NCBI GenBank assembly: GCA_043779285.1
Contig: JAYWEL010000166.1
Coordinates: forward strand, 1 to 21,403
Length of the DNA stretch: 21,403 nucleotides
From: MGR-bin208 sp043779285
Lineage (GTDB): Bacteria > Bacteroidota > Bacteroidia > Chitinophagales > Chitinophagaceae
Direction of reading: 5' to 3'
The notes under the pieces were generated by a model. It saw only the letters and a program-made list of their open reading frames with translations, searched no databases and was not told where the DNA came from. Each line of letters starts with the position of its first letter. Positions within the stretch are counted from its first letter, which is position 1. The translations under genes were made by a program, and so were the position numbers. Below are positions 1-9,276 of the stretch, piece by piece.

Positions 1-1
1 T

Positions 2-502
2 AACAAAGAAGCGCTGTGGAAAGCTTTGCTTGATAACCGCTTAGATGTAATCGCAACGGACCATGCCCCACATACGATGGAAGAAAAAGGATTTTTTCGA
101 AATTCGGATGGAGAACTGCTATCGAATAATCCGGGATCATATGCCGGCTTACCACTTGTGCAGCATCCCCTTTTAATTATGCTGCATTACTATAAACAAG
201 GACGGATTTCATTAGAAAAAATCGCCGAAAAAATGAGTCACGCCGTAGCAGAATGTTTTCAGATTAGGGATAGAGGATTTATTCGGGAAGGCTATTTTGC
301 CGATTTGGTGATAGTGGACATGCATGAAAAAACAACCGTCACAAAAGAAAATATTTTATATAAATGCGGCTGGAGTCCTTTTGAAGGATTTGAATTTCCT
401 GCAACTATTACCCACACATTTATTAACGGTCACCTGGCATTCGAAAATGGTCTTTTTAATGAATCAGAGAAAGGCATGCGTTTAAAATTTGAAAGAGATT
501 AA
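2..502 (+). CDS. pyrC: Dihydroorotase, C-terminal part (5' truncated by window edge)
   Basis: Dihydroorotase interconverts N-carbamoyl-aspartate and dihydroorotate, the third step of de novo UMP synthesis, in the cytosol. The frame is open from base 2, with no start inside the window that fits the family; the TTG at 26 is internal. About 166 C-terminal residues are visible out of roughly 430-450 for the class I amidohydrolase type. The diagnostic ATDHAPH motif spans about bases 53-73, and its Asp (bases 59-61) is the catalytic/metal-ligand Asp of this superfamily. After it come GLPLVQHPLL, a helical segment, and the closing ADLVIVD strand and beta-sandwich typical of amidohydrolases. The N-terminal HxH metal ligands lie outside the window, so intactness cannot be judged. 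pyrD, the next pathway enzyme, lies about 14 kb downstream on the same strand, not in the same operon. Confidence 0.93.
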   Translation, partial: NKEALWKALLDNRLDVIATDHAPHTMEEKGFFRNSDGELLSNNPGSYAGLPLVQHPLLIMLHYYKQGRISLEKIAEKMSHAVAECFQIRDRGFIREGYFADLVIVDMHEKTTVTKENILYKCGWSPFEGFEFPATITHTFINGHLAFENGLFNESEKGMRLKFERD

Positions 503-567
503 TTTGTTATTAATTGAGTATGTTGATTTATATATCACCAACGTTTTATTCATCAATCAGGTAAGCT

Positions 568-1884
568 TTGATTCTCGACAACACTACGTATAATGACATG
601 TCTATCTTTCATCACGAAGAAGAGTTCTCTATTTTTCATAAATTAAATTTCACACAAACCATTGCTGGCAAAGAATGGCTTCGCAGATACTTTAAAGAAC
701 CTCAGAAAGACCTGACATCGACTATTGCAGTACAGAATATTATTAAAACATTATTGGAACAAATTGATGAATGGCCTGAAGAAATAAGTAACGGCACCAT
801 ATTGGTCATAGAAAAATTCTTTGATTACAATATCGATCTGATTCCGGAAAAACCAAACCCCATTAATAGCTTTATCTATAAGTGGTTGCATGGCCCTGAT
901 TATTCAATGATAAAATATTCAGTTACCCATTTAATAGATTTTTATACGGGCATCCGAAAACTGATAAAACTTTTTGAAGGAAAAGAATTGCCTAGCCAAA
1001 TACAATTTCATATAGACCGGTTTGAAAAGCTCATGCAAAAATCTGCATTAATAAAACTATCTGCATGCAATAAGGAAAAGCCACTTGCTATTCAGGAGAA
1101 TTTATACTTTGGATATCATCTATTGGAAAATTATAAGTCTGATACGTTGGAGTTGATAGATTTGTATGGAAGAATGGAAGCCTGGCATTCCATGGCTGTT
1201 GCAGTAAAAACCTATGATCTTCATTTCCCGGAATTTGTAGAAAAGGAAACTCCATTGATTAATGCACAAGGGCTCTATCATATTTTATTACAAAAACCCG
1301 TTGCCTATGATTTGCAAATGGACCCCAATCAAAATTTTCTTTTTTTAACAGGAGCCAATATGGCCGGTAAAAGTACCTTGATTAAATCAGTTGGGTCGGC
1401 TGTTTTCCTTGCACATATTGGTATGGGTGTTCCAGCCCATAAAATGCAATTAACTTTTTTTGATGGCCTACTAACCAATATCAATGTAGTGGACAATATC
1501 TCCAAAGGTGAAAGTTATTTTTATAATGAAGTGCAAAGGATAAAAACCACTATCGAAAAAATTAATACCGGACAAAAATGGTTGGTCCTAATAGATGAAC
1601 TTTTTAAAGGTACCAACGTACAAGATGCCATGAAATGTTCTACCACTGTAATTAAAGGGTTGATCAAAATCAAAAACTCGCTTTTCATTCTCAGTACACA
1701 TCTATACGAAATCAGTGAAGAACTGACCTCCTACCCTAACATATCGTTCCGTTTTTTTGAAACTACTTTGGAAAACGACAAACTTGAATTTAGCTACCAA
1801 TTAAAAGAAGGAATCAGCAATGACCGTTTGGGTTATGTTATTTTACGAAAAGAAAAAGTAGTTGAAATGCTCGACAAACTTTAA
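568..1884 (+). CDS. MutS-related DNA-binding ATPase (MutS core/ATPase only)
   Basis: A 438-residue protein with the MutS C-terminal ABC-type ATPase. Walker A is TGANMAGKST at residues 261-270, the MutS-specific S-x-x-KGES stretch is at 311-315, and the Walker B/D-loop region IDELFKGTN is at 342-350. An STH switch histidine follows near 376-378. The N-terminal 250 residues look like the helical core/lever region; the mismatch-reading and connector domains of true MutS (about 850 residues) are absent. Such short MutS-like proteins are common in Bacteroidota and their role is not established, so mismatch repair should not be assumed. The start is TTG at 568, because an in-frame stop sits at 562 and homologues carry the stretch before the first ATG (598); ATG 598 remains possible. 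It lies 65 bp after pyrC and about 90 bp before yifB on the same strand. Confidence 0.85.
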   Translation: MILDNTTYNDMSIFHHEEEFSIFHKLNFTQTIAGKEWLRRYFKEPQKDLTSTIAVQNIIKTLLEQIDEWPEEISNGTILVIEKFFDYNIDLIPEKPNPINSFIYKWLHGPDYSMIKYSVTHLIDFYTGIRKLIKLFEGKELPSQIQFHIDRFEKLMQKSALIKLSACNKEKPLAIQENLYFGYHLLENYKSDTLELIDLYGRMEAWHSMAVAVKTYDLHFPEFVEKETPLINAQGLYHILLQKPVAYDLQMDPNQNFLFLTGANMAGKSTLIKSVGSAVFLAHIGMGVPAHKMQLTFFDGLLTNINVVDNISKGESYFYNEVQRIKTTIEKINTGQKWLVLIDELFKGTNVQDAMKCSTTVIKGLIKIKNSLFILSTHLYEISEELTSYPNISFRFFETTLENDKLEFSYQLKEGISNDRLGYVILRKEKVVEMLDKL

Positions 1885-1972
1885 TCTCATTTAAAAGTAT
1901 AATTGTATTTTACCCCAACATATTACAAAGCCGGATTTATATATTCTATCTTCAAAAGGAAAAACATTGTTT

Positions 1973-3520
1973 ATGCTGGTAAAAACATTTGGTTGTGCTG
2001 TATATGGGGTGGATGCTATTCTTATTACGATTGAAGTAAACTGGATGGAAACCGGTAAGGAATATGCTATTGTTGGGCTTCCAGATAATGCTGTAAAAGA
2101 AAGTATGCAACGGGTTGAAAGCACTATCAAAACAAATGGTTTTACCATGCCACGTACAAGAGTGGTTGTAAATTTGGCACCCGCCGATATAAAAAAAAGT
2201 GGCACCGCTTTCGACCTACCAATTGCCATCGGCTTATTAGGAGCCACAGAACAAATCGAAAATCTGGAGGCCCTCAATAATTATGTTATTATGGGAGAGT
2301 TAAGCCTGGATGGAGAAGTAAGGTCCATCAAAGGTGCATTACCCATTGCCATCCAGGCAAGGAAAGAAGGATTTAAAGGTATGATTGTTCCAAGAGCAAA
2401 TGCCAAAGAAGCGGCAATAGTTAATAACCTGCATGTGTATGGAGTTGATCATATAAAAGAAATAATAGAATTTTTTGAGAACAATGAATCCACTTTAGAA
2501 CCAGTTATTTTAAATGCCCGTGAGGAGTTTAGTCATTCACAAAGCGACTTTGATGTGGACTTCAGTGAAGTAAAAGGTCAGGAAAACATTAAACGGGCTT
2601 TGGAAATTGCTGCTGCTGGCGGGCATAATGCCATATTGATTGGTGCACCTGGAGCCGGCAAATCGATGTTGGCAAAAAGGCTTCCAACTATTTTACCGCC
2701 CTTGACTTTACACGAAGCGTTGGAAACAACCAAGATTCATTCTGTAGCTGGAAAACTACCGGAAAATGCTACACTGATTTCAAAACGACCATTCCGTTCA
2801 CCACATCATACTATTTCCGATGTGGCACTAGTTGGTGGTGGAGGTATTCCACAACCCGGCGAAATTTCGCTTGCGCATAATGGTGTTTTATTTTTGGATG
2901 AATTACCGGAATTTAAACGAACGGTTTTGGAAGTGATGCGACAACCCATGGAAGAAAGAAGAGTAACTATTTCCAGGGCCACTATTGCATTGGATTTTCC
3001 CTGTAGCTTTATGTTGATTGCTGCCATGAATCCATGCCCATGTGGTTATTATAATCATCCGGAAAGAGAATGTACATGCCCTCCTGGAACTGTACAAAAA
3101 TACCTGAATAAAATTTCCGGACCGCTGCTCGATCGAATCGATCTTCATGTAGAAGTAACCCCTGTTCCATTCAGTGAACTTTCTTCTTCAAAAGAATCTG
3201 AATCATCTGCAAAAATAAGAGAACGTGTAATTCATGCCAGAAACATCCAGGATGAACGATATAAAGATGATCCGGGAATTTATTGCAATGCACAAATTAA
3301 TAGCCGGATACTGAAAGAAATTTGTATAATTAATCAGATTGGACAAAATTTATTGAAAAGGGCGATGGAAAGACTTAATCTTTCAGCCCGAGCTTATGAC
3401 CGCATATTGAAAGTAGCCAGAACCATTGCCGACCTTGACTCTAGCGAGGAAATAAAAAACGAACATCTTGCAGAAGCCATTCAATATCGCAGCCTAGACA
3501 GGGAAGGCTGGGCAGGATAA
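1973..3520 (+). CDS. yifB: YifB/ComM-family Mg-chelatase-like AAA+ ATPase
   Basis: A 515-residue YifB/ComM protein. Family members are AAA+ ATPases; ComM acts as a branch-migration helicase during natural transformation in Vibrio and Acinetobacter. The N-terminal ChlI/Lon-protease-like domain (about 1-165) begins with MLVKTFG, as in homologues. The Mg-chelatase AAA+ core follows: Walker A GAPGAGKS at 224-231 and Walker B VLFLDE at 305-310. A four-cysteine patch (residues 355, 357, 367, 369; PCPCG and CTC) lies just after the core, and the Mg-chelatase C-terminal domain runs from about 438 to 508. The start is ATG 1973, not the in-frame TTG at 1967: it fits the family N-terminus and has an AGGA about 12 bases upstream. 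Length and motifs are complete. Competence function in this organism is inference. Confidence 0.93.
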   Translation: MLVKTFGCAVYGVDAILITIEVNWMETGKEYAIVGLPDNAVKESMQRVESTIKTNGFTMPRTRVVVNLAPADIKKSGTAFDLPIAIGLLGATEQIENLEALNNYVIMGELSLDGEVRSIKGALPIAIQARKEGFKGMIVPRANAKEAAIVNNLHVYGVDHIKEIIEFFENNESTLEPVILNAREEFSHSQSDFDVDFSEVKGQENIKRALEIAAAGGHNAILIGAPGAGKSMLAKRLPTILPPLTLHEALETTKIHSVAGKLPENATLISKRPFRSPHHTISDVALVGGGGIPQPGEISLAHNGVLFLDELPEFKRTVLEVMRQPMEERRVTISRATIALDFPCSFMLIAAMNPCPCGYYNHPERECTCPPGTVQKYLNKISGPLLDRIDLHVEVTPVPFSELSSSKESESSAKIRERVIHARNIQDERYKDDPGIYCNAQINSRILKEICIINQIGQNLLKRAMERLNLSARAYDRILKVARTIADLDSSEEIKNEHLAEAIQYRSLDREGWAG

Positions 3521-3568
3521 TTGTAAAGCATTTTATTGTCGGGTATCAACATATATTTGTGGCAATTT

Positions 3569-4360
3569 ATGAATACCCATTTCGAATACTTAAATGATTA
3601 TTACGATAAAATCTATGTCCTTTCACTACCTAGGTTGAAAGAACGGATTGCACATATAAACAAAGAATTAAAAGGATTGAATTTTGAATTCTTTTGGGGC
3701 GTTGATAAAAACGATTCAAACCTTCAGGAATTAACAGACCAGAAAATTTTCAGTCCCGAACTATTCAAATCCTATTACAAAACTCCTTCAGCGATTCATC
3801 TGGGTATGCTATGCTGTTCCTTGGGTCATGTAAATATTTATAAAGATATCATTCAGCATAATTATCAAAAAACCTTGATTCTGGAAGATGATACGATTTT
3901 ATTGAAAAAAAACTTGCTTTTTTTCCCGCAGATTGCAGCTGAATTTCCAACTGATTGGGAACTGATGTACCTCGGTTATGAAAAAAATGAAGTCTATGGC
4001 TTAACGCAAAAATTGAAAAGATTTGTTTATCGATTAACCAATTCACACGCCAGTTTGAAGTTGACAAGATTTATGTTTAAAAATTATTACCCTCGGAAAA
4101 TTTCGGAACATATTGCTCATGCCGGTTTTCATGATTGTACACATGCCTATGCGGTAACGCTGGAAGCTGCAAAAAAGTTATTGAAACAACAGACTCCTGT
4201 TTATTTCAACGCAGACAATCTTCTATCCTACATGGTTTCGAACAAAACAATAAAAGGGTATATAGTAATGCCAAAACTGTTTTCTCAATTGACTGTTTTT
4301 GAAAATAAATTTAATTCGATGACTTCAGATAAACCCAATGTTCATCACCCGGAAGGCTAA
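3569..4360 (+). CDS. Glycosyltransferase family 25-like (LPS/cell-surface glycan)
   Basis: A 263-residue protein resembling GT25 (LPS biosynthesis) glycosyltransferases, which transfer sugars onto lipooligosaccharide or other surface glycans on the cytoplasmic face. Visible family marks are the N-terminal KIYVLSLPRLKERI strand with its Arg; the hydrophobic segment LGMLCCSLGHVNIYKDI about 20 residues before the metal-binding motif; LILEDDTIL with the acidic triad at 106-108; and a C-terminal HAYAVT...YFNADNLL block (about 192-220) with the second conserved Asp. ATG 3569 is preferred over TTG 3536 because homology begins at DKIYVLSLP and ATG is the commoner start. No signal peptide or membrane helix is evident. 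It lies 48 bp after yifB and may be cotranscribed, though no functional link is apparent. Donor and acceptor sugars cannot be told from sequence. Confidence 0.82.
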   Translation: MNTHFEYLNDYYDKIYVLSLPRLKERIAHINKELKGLNFEFFWGVDKNDSNLQELTDQKIFSPELFKSYYKTPSAIHLGMLCCSLGHVNIYKDIIQHNYQKTLILEDDTILLKKNLLFFPQIAAEFPTDWELMYLGYEKNEVYGLTQKLKRFVYRLTNSHASLKLTRFMFKNYYPRKISEHIAHAGFHDCTHAYAVTLEAAKKLLKQQTPVYFNADNLLSYMVSNKTIKGYIVMPKLFSQLTVFENKFNSMTSDKPNVHHPEG

Positions 4361-4361
4361 T

Positions 4362-4389
4362 CAGTTTTTTAATTAATTTAAAAAAGCTG
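4362..4389. repeat. AT-rich inverted repeat after the glycosyltransferase gene
   Basis: CAG plus six T (4362-4370) pairs with six A plus CTG (4380-4389, with G4386 bulged); two further A-T pairs close a TTAAT loop. It starts one base after the glycosyltransferase stop codon. It could slow or end transcription, but there is no clean GC stem plus T-tract on either strand, so terminator status is uncertain. Confidence 0.35.
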
Positions 4390-4462
4390 TCATGCATGAA
4401 TCGTTTTATTTTGCTTTATTCGGTTTACAAACGACCATAAAACAGACCTATTATTCTGTCAC

Positions 4463-4470
4463 TATTTTTG
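4463..4470 (+). promoter_or_regulatory. Putative Bacteroidota -7 promoter element for the ABC transporter gene
   Basis: TATTTTTG matches the TAnnTTTG -7 consensus of Bacteroidota primary-sigma promoters exactly and lies 31 bases before the ATG at 4502. No convincing -33 TTTG is present at the usual spacing, so this is a half-supported call. Confidence 0.35.
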
Positions 4471-4501
4471 ATATCATTGACAAACTTTAATTGTAGCATA
4501 C

Positions 4502-6283
4502 ATGAAAATACTTTTACCATATATCAAGCCATATAAATGGATGATCGTTCTAGCCCTTAGTTTGGCGGCCATTAATATTGGATTTTCCTTGATTGATCCG
4601 ATCATCTTTGGCAAGTTGATCAACCTGGCTTTCGAATACCAAAAAGACAGCACCATATTTCAACCCTTTTTCTGGAAGTTTGCAAACCCTGTACTTTATC
4701 TGTTGGGATTATCCATTGGGGTTGCTATGATAAGCCGTATAGCCAAAGCATTTCAAGATTATTTCTTAAGCCTTATTACCCAAAAATTCGGTGCTTCCGT
4801 TTTTACAAAAGGATTACAGCATGCCATGAAACTTCCTTACTCCGAGTTTGAAGATCAGCGCAGCGGTGAAACTTTGAGTGTTTTACAAAAGGTAAGAACA
4901 GATACGGAGAAATTTGTAGCCTCCTTTGTAAATATTCTTTTCCCGGTTATTGTCGGCATATTATTTGTTGCCGTATTTGCATACCAGATCCATTGGTCGC
5001 TGCCTTTCATATATTTTGGTGGCATTGCATTACTGACAGTTATCTCAAATCTTTTAAGCAAAAAAATAAAAACTGTACAAAAAACAATTGTTGAACAGAC
5101 CAATACACTTGCCGGTTCTACTACTGAATCCTTACGCAATATCGAGCTGGTAAAGAGCCTGGGCCTGACCCAGCAGGAAGTGGAAAGATTAAATAAGAAC
5201 ACGTATAAAATTCTAGGTTTTGAAATAACCAAAGTAAAACGAATCAGAAGTATCAGTTTTGTTCAGGGAACTTTTGTAAATACATTGCGGCAGATCATTT
5301 TATTTTTGCTGATGTGGCTGGTATTTAAAGACCGGATGAATGCCGGTGAATTAGCCACGATGCAGATTTTTTCTTTTTTCGTTTTTGGTCCTCTGCAGGA
5401 AATTGGGAATATCATACTTGCCTATAGAGAAGCAGAAGCCTCACTACACAATTTTGAAATCTTGATGAACAAAGAACCTGAAAAGCAACCGGAGAATCCT
5501 ACACCGTTAAATGATATTGAGAATCTTGTATTCAATCATGTTCGTTTCAAACATAAAACTGCTCAACAACATGCGATCAATGATATCAGCTTTTCGGTGA
5601 AAACCGGAGAAACGATTGCTTTTGTTGGCCCATCGGGTTCGGGAAAAACTACGTTGATGAAATTATTGGTTGGTTTATATAGACCCGATGCTGGTAAAAT
5701 TTTATACAATGGTATTGACGAAAACTCCATCAATTTTGAAGACCTGAGAAATCAGATTGGATTTGTAACACAGGATACACAATTGTTTTCCGGAACTATA
5801 AAAGAAAATCTTTTGTTTGTTAATCCTAACGCAACAGATGAAGAGTTGATTGATGTGATGAAAAAATCTTCCTGTCTTAACCTTTTAGAAAAAGCTGAAA
5901 ACGGTTTAGAAACCATGATCGGTGAAGGAGGATTAAAATTATCTGGAGGAGAAAAACAACGATTATCCATAGCCCGGGCTTTGCTGCGTAAACCGAAACT
6001 ATTGATATTTGATGAAGCCACTTCTTCACTCGATTCATTGACCGAAGAAGATATAACTGAAACGATCAGGCAGGTTTCATCGCAACGGAATCAAATCACT
6101 ATTTTAATTGCACACCGGCTTTCAACAGTCATGCATGCCGACCGTATTTATGTATTGGAAAAAGGTGATATTGTTGAAACCAATCATCACGATAAACTGG
6201 TTGAAGATAAAGGATTGTATTATGCTATGTGGAGACAACAGATTGGAGAACGTAAAATGAAGGCAGTTACAATTTCTGCATAA
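4502..6283 (+). CDS. ABC transporter, fused permease/ATP-binding protein (exporter type)
   Basis: A 593-residue half-transporter that would work as a homodimer in the inner membrane. The transmembrane domain covers about residues 1-315, with hydrophobic segments near 15-40, 62-80, 145-162, 167-185, 262-276 and 285-305. The nucleotide-binding domain starts near 340. It has Walker A GPSGSGKTT at 376-384, Q-loop Gln 424, signature LSGGE at 480-484, Walker B LLIFDE at 500-505, D-loop SSLD, and H-loop His 538 (LIAHRLST). All ATPase motifs are intact, so both composite sites of a homodimer should be active. The layout matches MsbA/multidrug-type exporters, but substrate (lipid, drug or peptide) cannot be assigned. 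It follows a 141-bp gap, probably has its own promoter, and ends convergently with the DUF2721 gene 23 bp away. Confidence 0.93.
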   Translation: MKILLPYIKPYKWMIVLALSLAAINIGFSLIDPIIFGKLINLAFEYQKDSTIFQPFFWKFANPVLYLLGLSIGVAMISRIAKAFQDYFLSLITQKFGASVFTKGLQHAMKLPYSEFEDQRSGETLSVLQKVRTDTEKFVASFVNILFPVIVGILFVAVFAYQIHWSLPFIYFGGIALLTVISNLLSKKIKTVQKTIVEQTNTLAGSTTESLRNIELVKSLGLTQQEVERLNKNTYKILGFEITKVKRIRSISFVQGTFVNTLRQIILFLLMWLVFKDRMNAGELATMQIFSFFVFGPLQEIGNIILAYREAEASLHNFEILMNKEPEKQPENPTPLNDIENLVFNHVRFKHKTAQQHAINDISFSVKTGETIAFVGPSGSGKTTLMKLLVGLYRPDAGKILYNGIDENSINFEDLRNQIGFVTQDTQLFSGTIKENLLFVNPNATDEELIDVMKKSSCLNLLEKAENGLETMIGEGGLKLSGGEKQRLSIARALLRKPKLLIFDEATSSLDSLTEEDITETIRQVSSQRNQITILIAHRLSTVMHADRIYVLEKGDIVETNHHDKLVEDKGLYYAMWRQQIGERKMKAVTISA

Positions 6284-6306
6284 ATTTTTCTTAATAACTG
6301 CAAAAA

Positions 6307-6747
6307 TTAATTTTCCTTTTTCTTCCAGAGATCGGAGAAGATATTCGATTCTTCCAATTCTTCCATATCGCTTATTTCAAGCTCTAATGCTTTAGTGCTT
6401 TGTGTTATTTCAATTAATGAAATAATTAATGATGCCAGCAAACTGATTAAACTAATAGCAAAAACAAAAGTTACCAGATTCATCCATTGCATATAAACTC
6501 CGTACATGGTAATGACACAACAGAGAAAACTAAAAACACTCAATGTTTGCATTTGCCTTACCAAATTAATACGAATACGTAGTATCTTAATCTGTTTTAA
6601 TAACAAATGATTTTTCTCTCCCCGCATATATTCATCGTGCAATTTTCGAATGAGGCTGGCCAGGGCAAGATACCTGTTTGTATATGCCAGCAGCAATAAA
6701 CTGATCGCAGGAAAAAGTAATGCTGGTGTATTAAAAGTAATTTCCAT
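6307..6747 (-). CDS. DUF2721-family small integral membrane protein
   Basis: A 146-residue protein of unknown function. It opens with a hydrophobic helix (residues 8-21) carrying the PALLFPAISLL...AYTNR motif that marks DUF2721. A charged, probably cytoplasmic, helical segment follows (about 32-65, rich in Lys/Arg/His). Two adjacent transmembrane helices lie at roughly 68-90 and 92-114. The acidic tail (ISDMEELEES) ends with a basic KKKEN. Length is typical. It starts 20 bp after the stop codon of the TonB-dependent receptor on the same strand, so the two are probably cotranscribed. Whether it helps the receptor is unknown; DUF2721 genes also occur in other contexts. Confidence 0.85.
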   Translation of the reverse strand: MEITFNTPALLFPAISLLLLAYTNRYLALASLIRKLHDEYMRGEKNHLLLKQIKILRIRINLVRQMQTLSVFSFLCCVITMYGVYMQWMNLVTFVFAISLISLLASLIISLIEITQSTKALELEISDMEELEESNIFSDLWKKKEN

Positions 6748-6767
6748 ACTTAAAGTTATGGATTCAT

Positions 6768-9212
6768 TTACTTTCTTGAAAAATTCAATGGCACGTTCAG
6801 TTTCACAGAATAATTTCTTCCCATATTAAATACTCCATTTCGTCCGGTGAGGTTGTTCTCGGCAGTATATTTCAATCGGCTCAAGTGATTTTGATAGGCC
6901 TTATCGGTAATATTATTAACAGCTAAGACGAGTTGAAAAATTGTTTTGCTCTTTGATTTAAAATCAACTCCTGCACCGGCATTCAAAAGAGAATAACCAG
7001 CTGTAGCAGTTTCTGTGCCATATGCTTCAAATGCATTATTTTGATTGAACACATTATCCAATTCCATTTTCAAAAAAAGATTGTTCAATCTTTTTCCGCT
7101 TTTTAAAAAATCGGTTCTCAGTTCACTAATCAATCTTGGAGCAGGTATTAAAGGCATATTATTAATGCCTTCGAAATGCTGATTCCACTTTCCCCGCACA
7201 TAAGAAAAGGTATTTTCAAAGTGTAACCAATCCAATGGATGCGGATGTATATCTAATACAGCTTCTAGGCCATAAAGGTTTGCATTTCGCTGATTGAATT
7301 TAAAAGCCTGCAATAATTCCCCATTTAGGTTAATGATTGAATCGCCACCTGCTCTGGCTCTAAGCTTATGAGTGAAAATAAAATCATGTACCGCATTATT
7401 GAAAACGGCGATGTTTAAACTGAAGTGTTCGTAATCCAGGTTCATGCCTAAATCAACCTGAAAACTTGTTTCAGATTTCAGATTTTTATTCCCGTTTTCA
7501 TATCGGTTTGTTCCTTCATGTGCACCGTTAGAAGCCAGTTCAGATAAATTAGGTGCACGAAATCCACGGGCCATGTTTGCTTTGAAAGTAATATTTTTTT
7601 CGGCTTCATAACTTATCCCAATACTTCCTGAAACATTAGAAAACGTTTTTTTAAAATCAGGGAACTTTAATTGCATTCCATCTTTAAACTCATGGGAGTT
7701 TATGGAACGGTGATCGAATCGAAGCCCACCACTAATGGTGGTTTTGGGGGTAGTATGTTGAGAGAAAACAAAAACACCTGCATCATTAATTCCATACTCA
7801 GGTATAATTGCTTCTTCTCCTTTATTGGTATTATTCTGAATCATTCCATTTATTCCTATGGTTGTTTTCCAGGATTTTTTCTCGGGCAACATCCAGTGTA
7901 CATTATAGTTAGCCGTTTTCAAATCAAAAAACAATTCTTCTTCTTCCATATCGAAAGGATTACCAAATTCCTTTCGCTGATTTTGTTGTAATCCGAAGTT
8001 TATTTTAAAACGATTTTTTCCAATGCTTAAATTATTCTCAGAGATAATTTTAGTATGCGTCACATTTTGTTTTGGCGTAAATAATTCTCTTGAATCCAGA
8101 TCAGTTTCCTTTGCAATTCGTTCCAATACTGTACCAGGAAATAATACAAATTGACCCGTTACATTATTCCGCTCTCCTTCAATCATGCCGATTTGCTGAT
8201 TGAACCGACTAAAAATTAAATGGCTGTAACCCCAACTTTTATTCAATCCAATATAGCCGCCAAAGTTTTTTTCATTGAATCCAGAGTTCAGGACTTTACC
8301 ATCGAATTTATTACTATAAGATCCTGCTGACTTTGTAGTTCCGTATGCATTCCAACTAAACCCATTTTTATTGCCAGCAATATTTGCATTCATTGCAAAC
8401 AAATTATTGTTCGATTGAAAATTGGATTGAATAGAGCCCGTAATTTGTCCATCAGGCACAGGCACATTGGTAACGATATTAATTACCCCAGCCAATGCAT
8501 CACTGCCATACATTAATGAAGCTGGTCCTTTTACAATCTCAACTTTATTTATACTTAACTCATCAATTTCAATTCCATGCTCATCTCCCCATTGCTGGCC
8601 TTCCTGCCTCAATCCATCATTGATAACAACAACTCTATTACTTCCCAATCCTCTAATAACAGGCTTAGAAATTGCGGGTCCGGTTGAAAATTGAGAAATA
8701 CCTGGTTTATGGCTTAATGCATCAATAATATTGGTTGCACTTATTTGCATTAATTCAGCTTTTTTTATTGCAATTACTGCAGCGGGTGATTTACGTATAC
8801 TCATTGCATGTGATACTCCGGTAACGGTTACCCCTTCATTTTCAACCACCGATGGAATTAATTGAAAATTCATTTCTTGATTCTGATAGAGATCAATATG
8901 TTCTACGATAGAAGTAAAACCGGTATATGATATTTCGATTAAATGATGACCAGAAGGAATATTTTTTATTTCAAAATTTCCATTTATATCTGTTGTTGCA
9001 CCAATCTTAGCATCCTGAATATATATAGAAGCGGCTATCAACGATTCGCCATTTTTTAGATTGCTGATTTTTCCAGTTATAGAAAATGATTCTGCTTTAG
9101 CTCCTTTTTTTATATTACCAGCTGATTCATTTTGACGGGTGGTTTTATCCTGGGCACATGAAATTTGAATAGCAAAAACAAATAAAGCAACTAGCGATAA
9201 TAATTTTTTCAT
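6768..9212 (-). CDS. TonB-dependent outer-membrane receptor (possible metal uptake)
   Basis: An 814-residue outer-membrane receptor energised by TonB-ExbBD. ATG 9212 is chosen because it gives a clean Sec signal peptide (MKKLLSLVALFVFAIQISCAQ, probable cut after SCA); the TTG at 9239 only adds nine residues ahead of it. Domains: a carboxypeptidase-regulatory-like beta domain at about 44-131, a plug at about 139-249 (LSHKPGISQ, PVIRGLGSNRVVVINDG, VEIVKGPASLMYGSDALAGVINI), and a 22-strand-type barrel from about 255 to the C-terminus, ending in a Phe-rich strand. A block near 562-577 (ELASNGAHEGTNRYENGN) resembles the corresponding region of ZnuD-like and copper/zinc receptors, which hints at a metal or metal-chelate substrate. 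That is inference only. No SusD-like partner gene follows, arguing against a polysaccharide system. Confidence 0.92.
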   Translation of the reverse strand: MKKLLSLVALFVFAIQISCAQDKTTRQNESAGNIKKGAKAESFSITGKISNLKNGESLIAASIYIQDAKIGATTDINGNFEIKNIPSGHHLIEISYTGFTSIVEHIDLYQNQEMNFQLIPSVVENEGVTVTGVSHAMSIRKSPAAVIAIKKAELMQISATNIIDALSHKPGISQFSTGPAISKPVIRGLGSNRVVVINDGLRQEGQQWGDEHGIEIDELSINKVEIVKGPASLMYGSDALAGVINIVTNVPVPDGQITGSIQSNFQSNNNLFAMNANIAGNKNGFSWNAYGTTKSAGSYSNKFDGKVLNSGFNEKNFGGYIGLNKSWGYSHLIFSRFNQQIGMIEGERNNVTGQFVLFPGTVLERIAKETDLDSRELFTPKQNVTHTKIISENNLSIGKNRFKINFGLQQNQRKEFGNPFDMEEEELFFDLKTANYNVHWMLPEKKSWKTTIGINGMIQNNTNKGEEAIIPEYGINDAGVFVFSQHTTPKTTISGGLRFDHRSINSHEFKDGMQLKFPDFKKTFSNVSGSIGISYEAEKNITFKANMARGFRAPNLSELASNGAHEGTNRYENGNKNLKSETSFQVDLGMNLDYEHFSLNIAVFNNAVHDFIFTHKLRARAGGDSIINLNGELLQAFKFNQRNANLYGLEAVLDIHPHPLDWLHFENTFSYVRGKWNQHFEGINNMPLIPAPRLISELRTDFLKSGKRLNNLFLKMELDNVFNQNNAFEAYGTETATAGYSLLNAGAGVDFKSKSKTIFQLVLAVNNITDKAYQNHLSRLKYTAENNLTGRNGVFNMGRNYSVKLNVPLNFSRK

Positions 9213-9236
9213 TATTTTATATTTGAAACTAAGTTG

Positions 9237-9244
9237 CAAATATA
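9237..9244 (-). promoter_or_regulatory. Putative -7 promoter element for the TonB-dependent receptor
   Basis: On the minus strand this reads TATATTTG, an exact TAnnTTTG match, 24 bases ahead of the preferred ATG at 9212. There is no good -33 TTG at the usual 19-21 base spacing, which would suit a promoter needing an activator. Confidence 0.45.
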
Positions 9245-9245
9245 A

Positions 9246-9261
9246 AATTCAAAAATGAATT
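9246..9261. promoter_or_regulatory. Palindromic putative operator ahead of the TonB receptor
   Basis: AATTCA-AAAA-TGAATT is a perfect 6-bp dyad with a 4-bp centre. It abuts the -7 element, inside what would be the promoter spacer. A dimeric regulator bound here would block or remodel the promoter. AT-rich palindromes do arise by chance, hence moderate confidence. Confidence 0.35.
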
Positions 9262-9276
9262 ATATGAAATAAAAAA

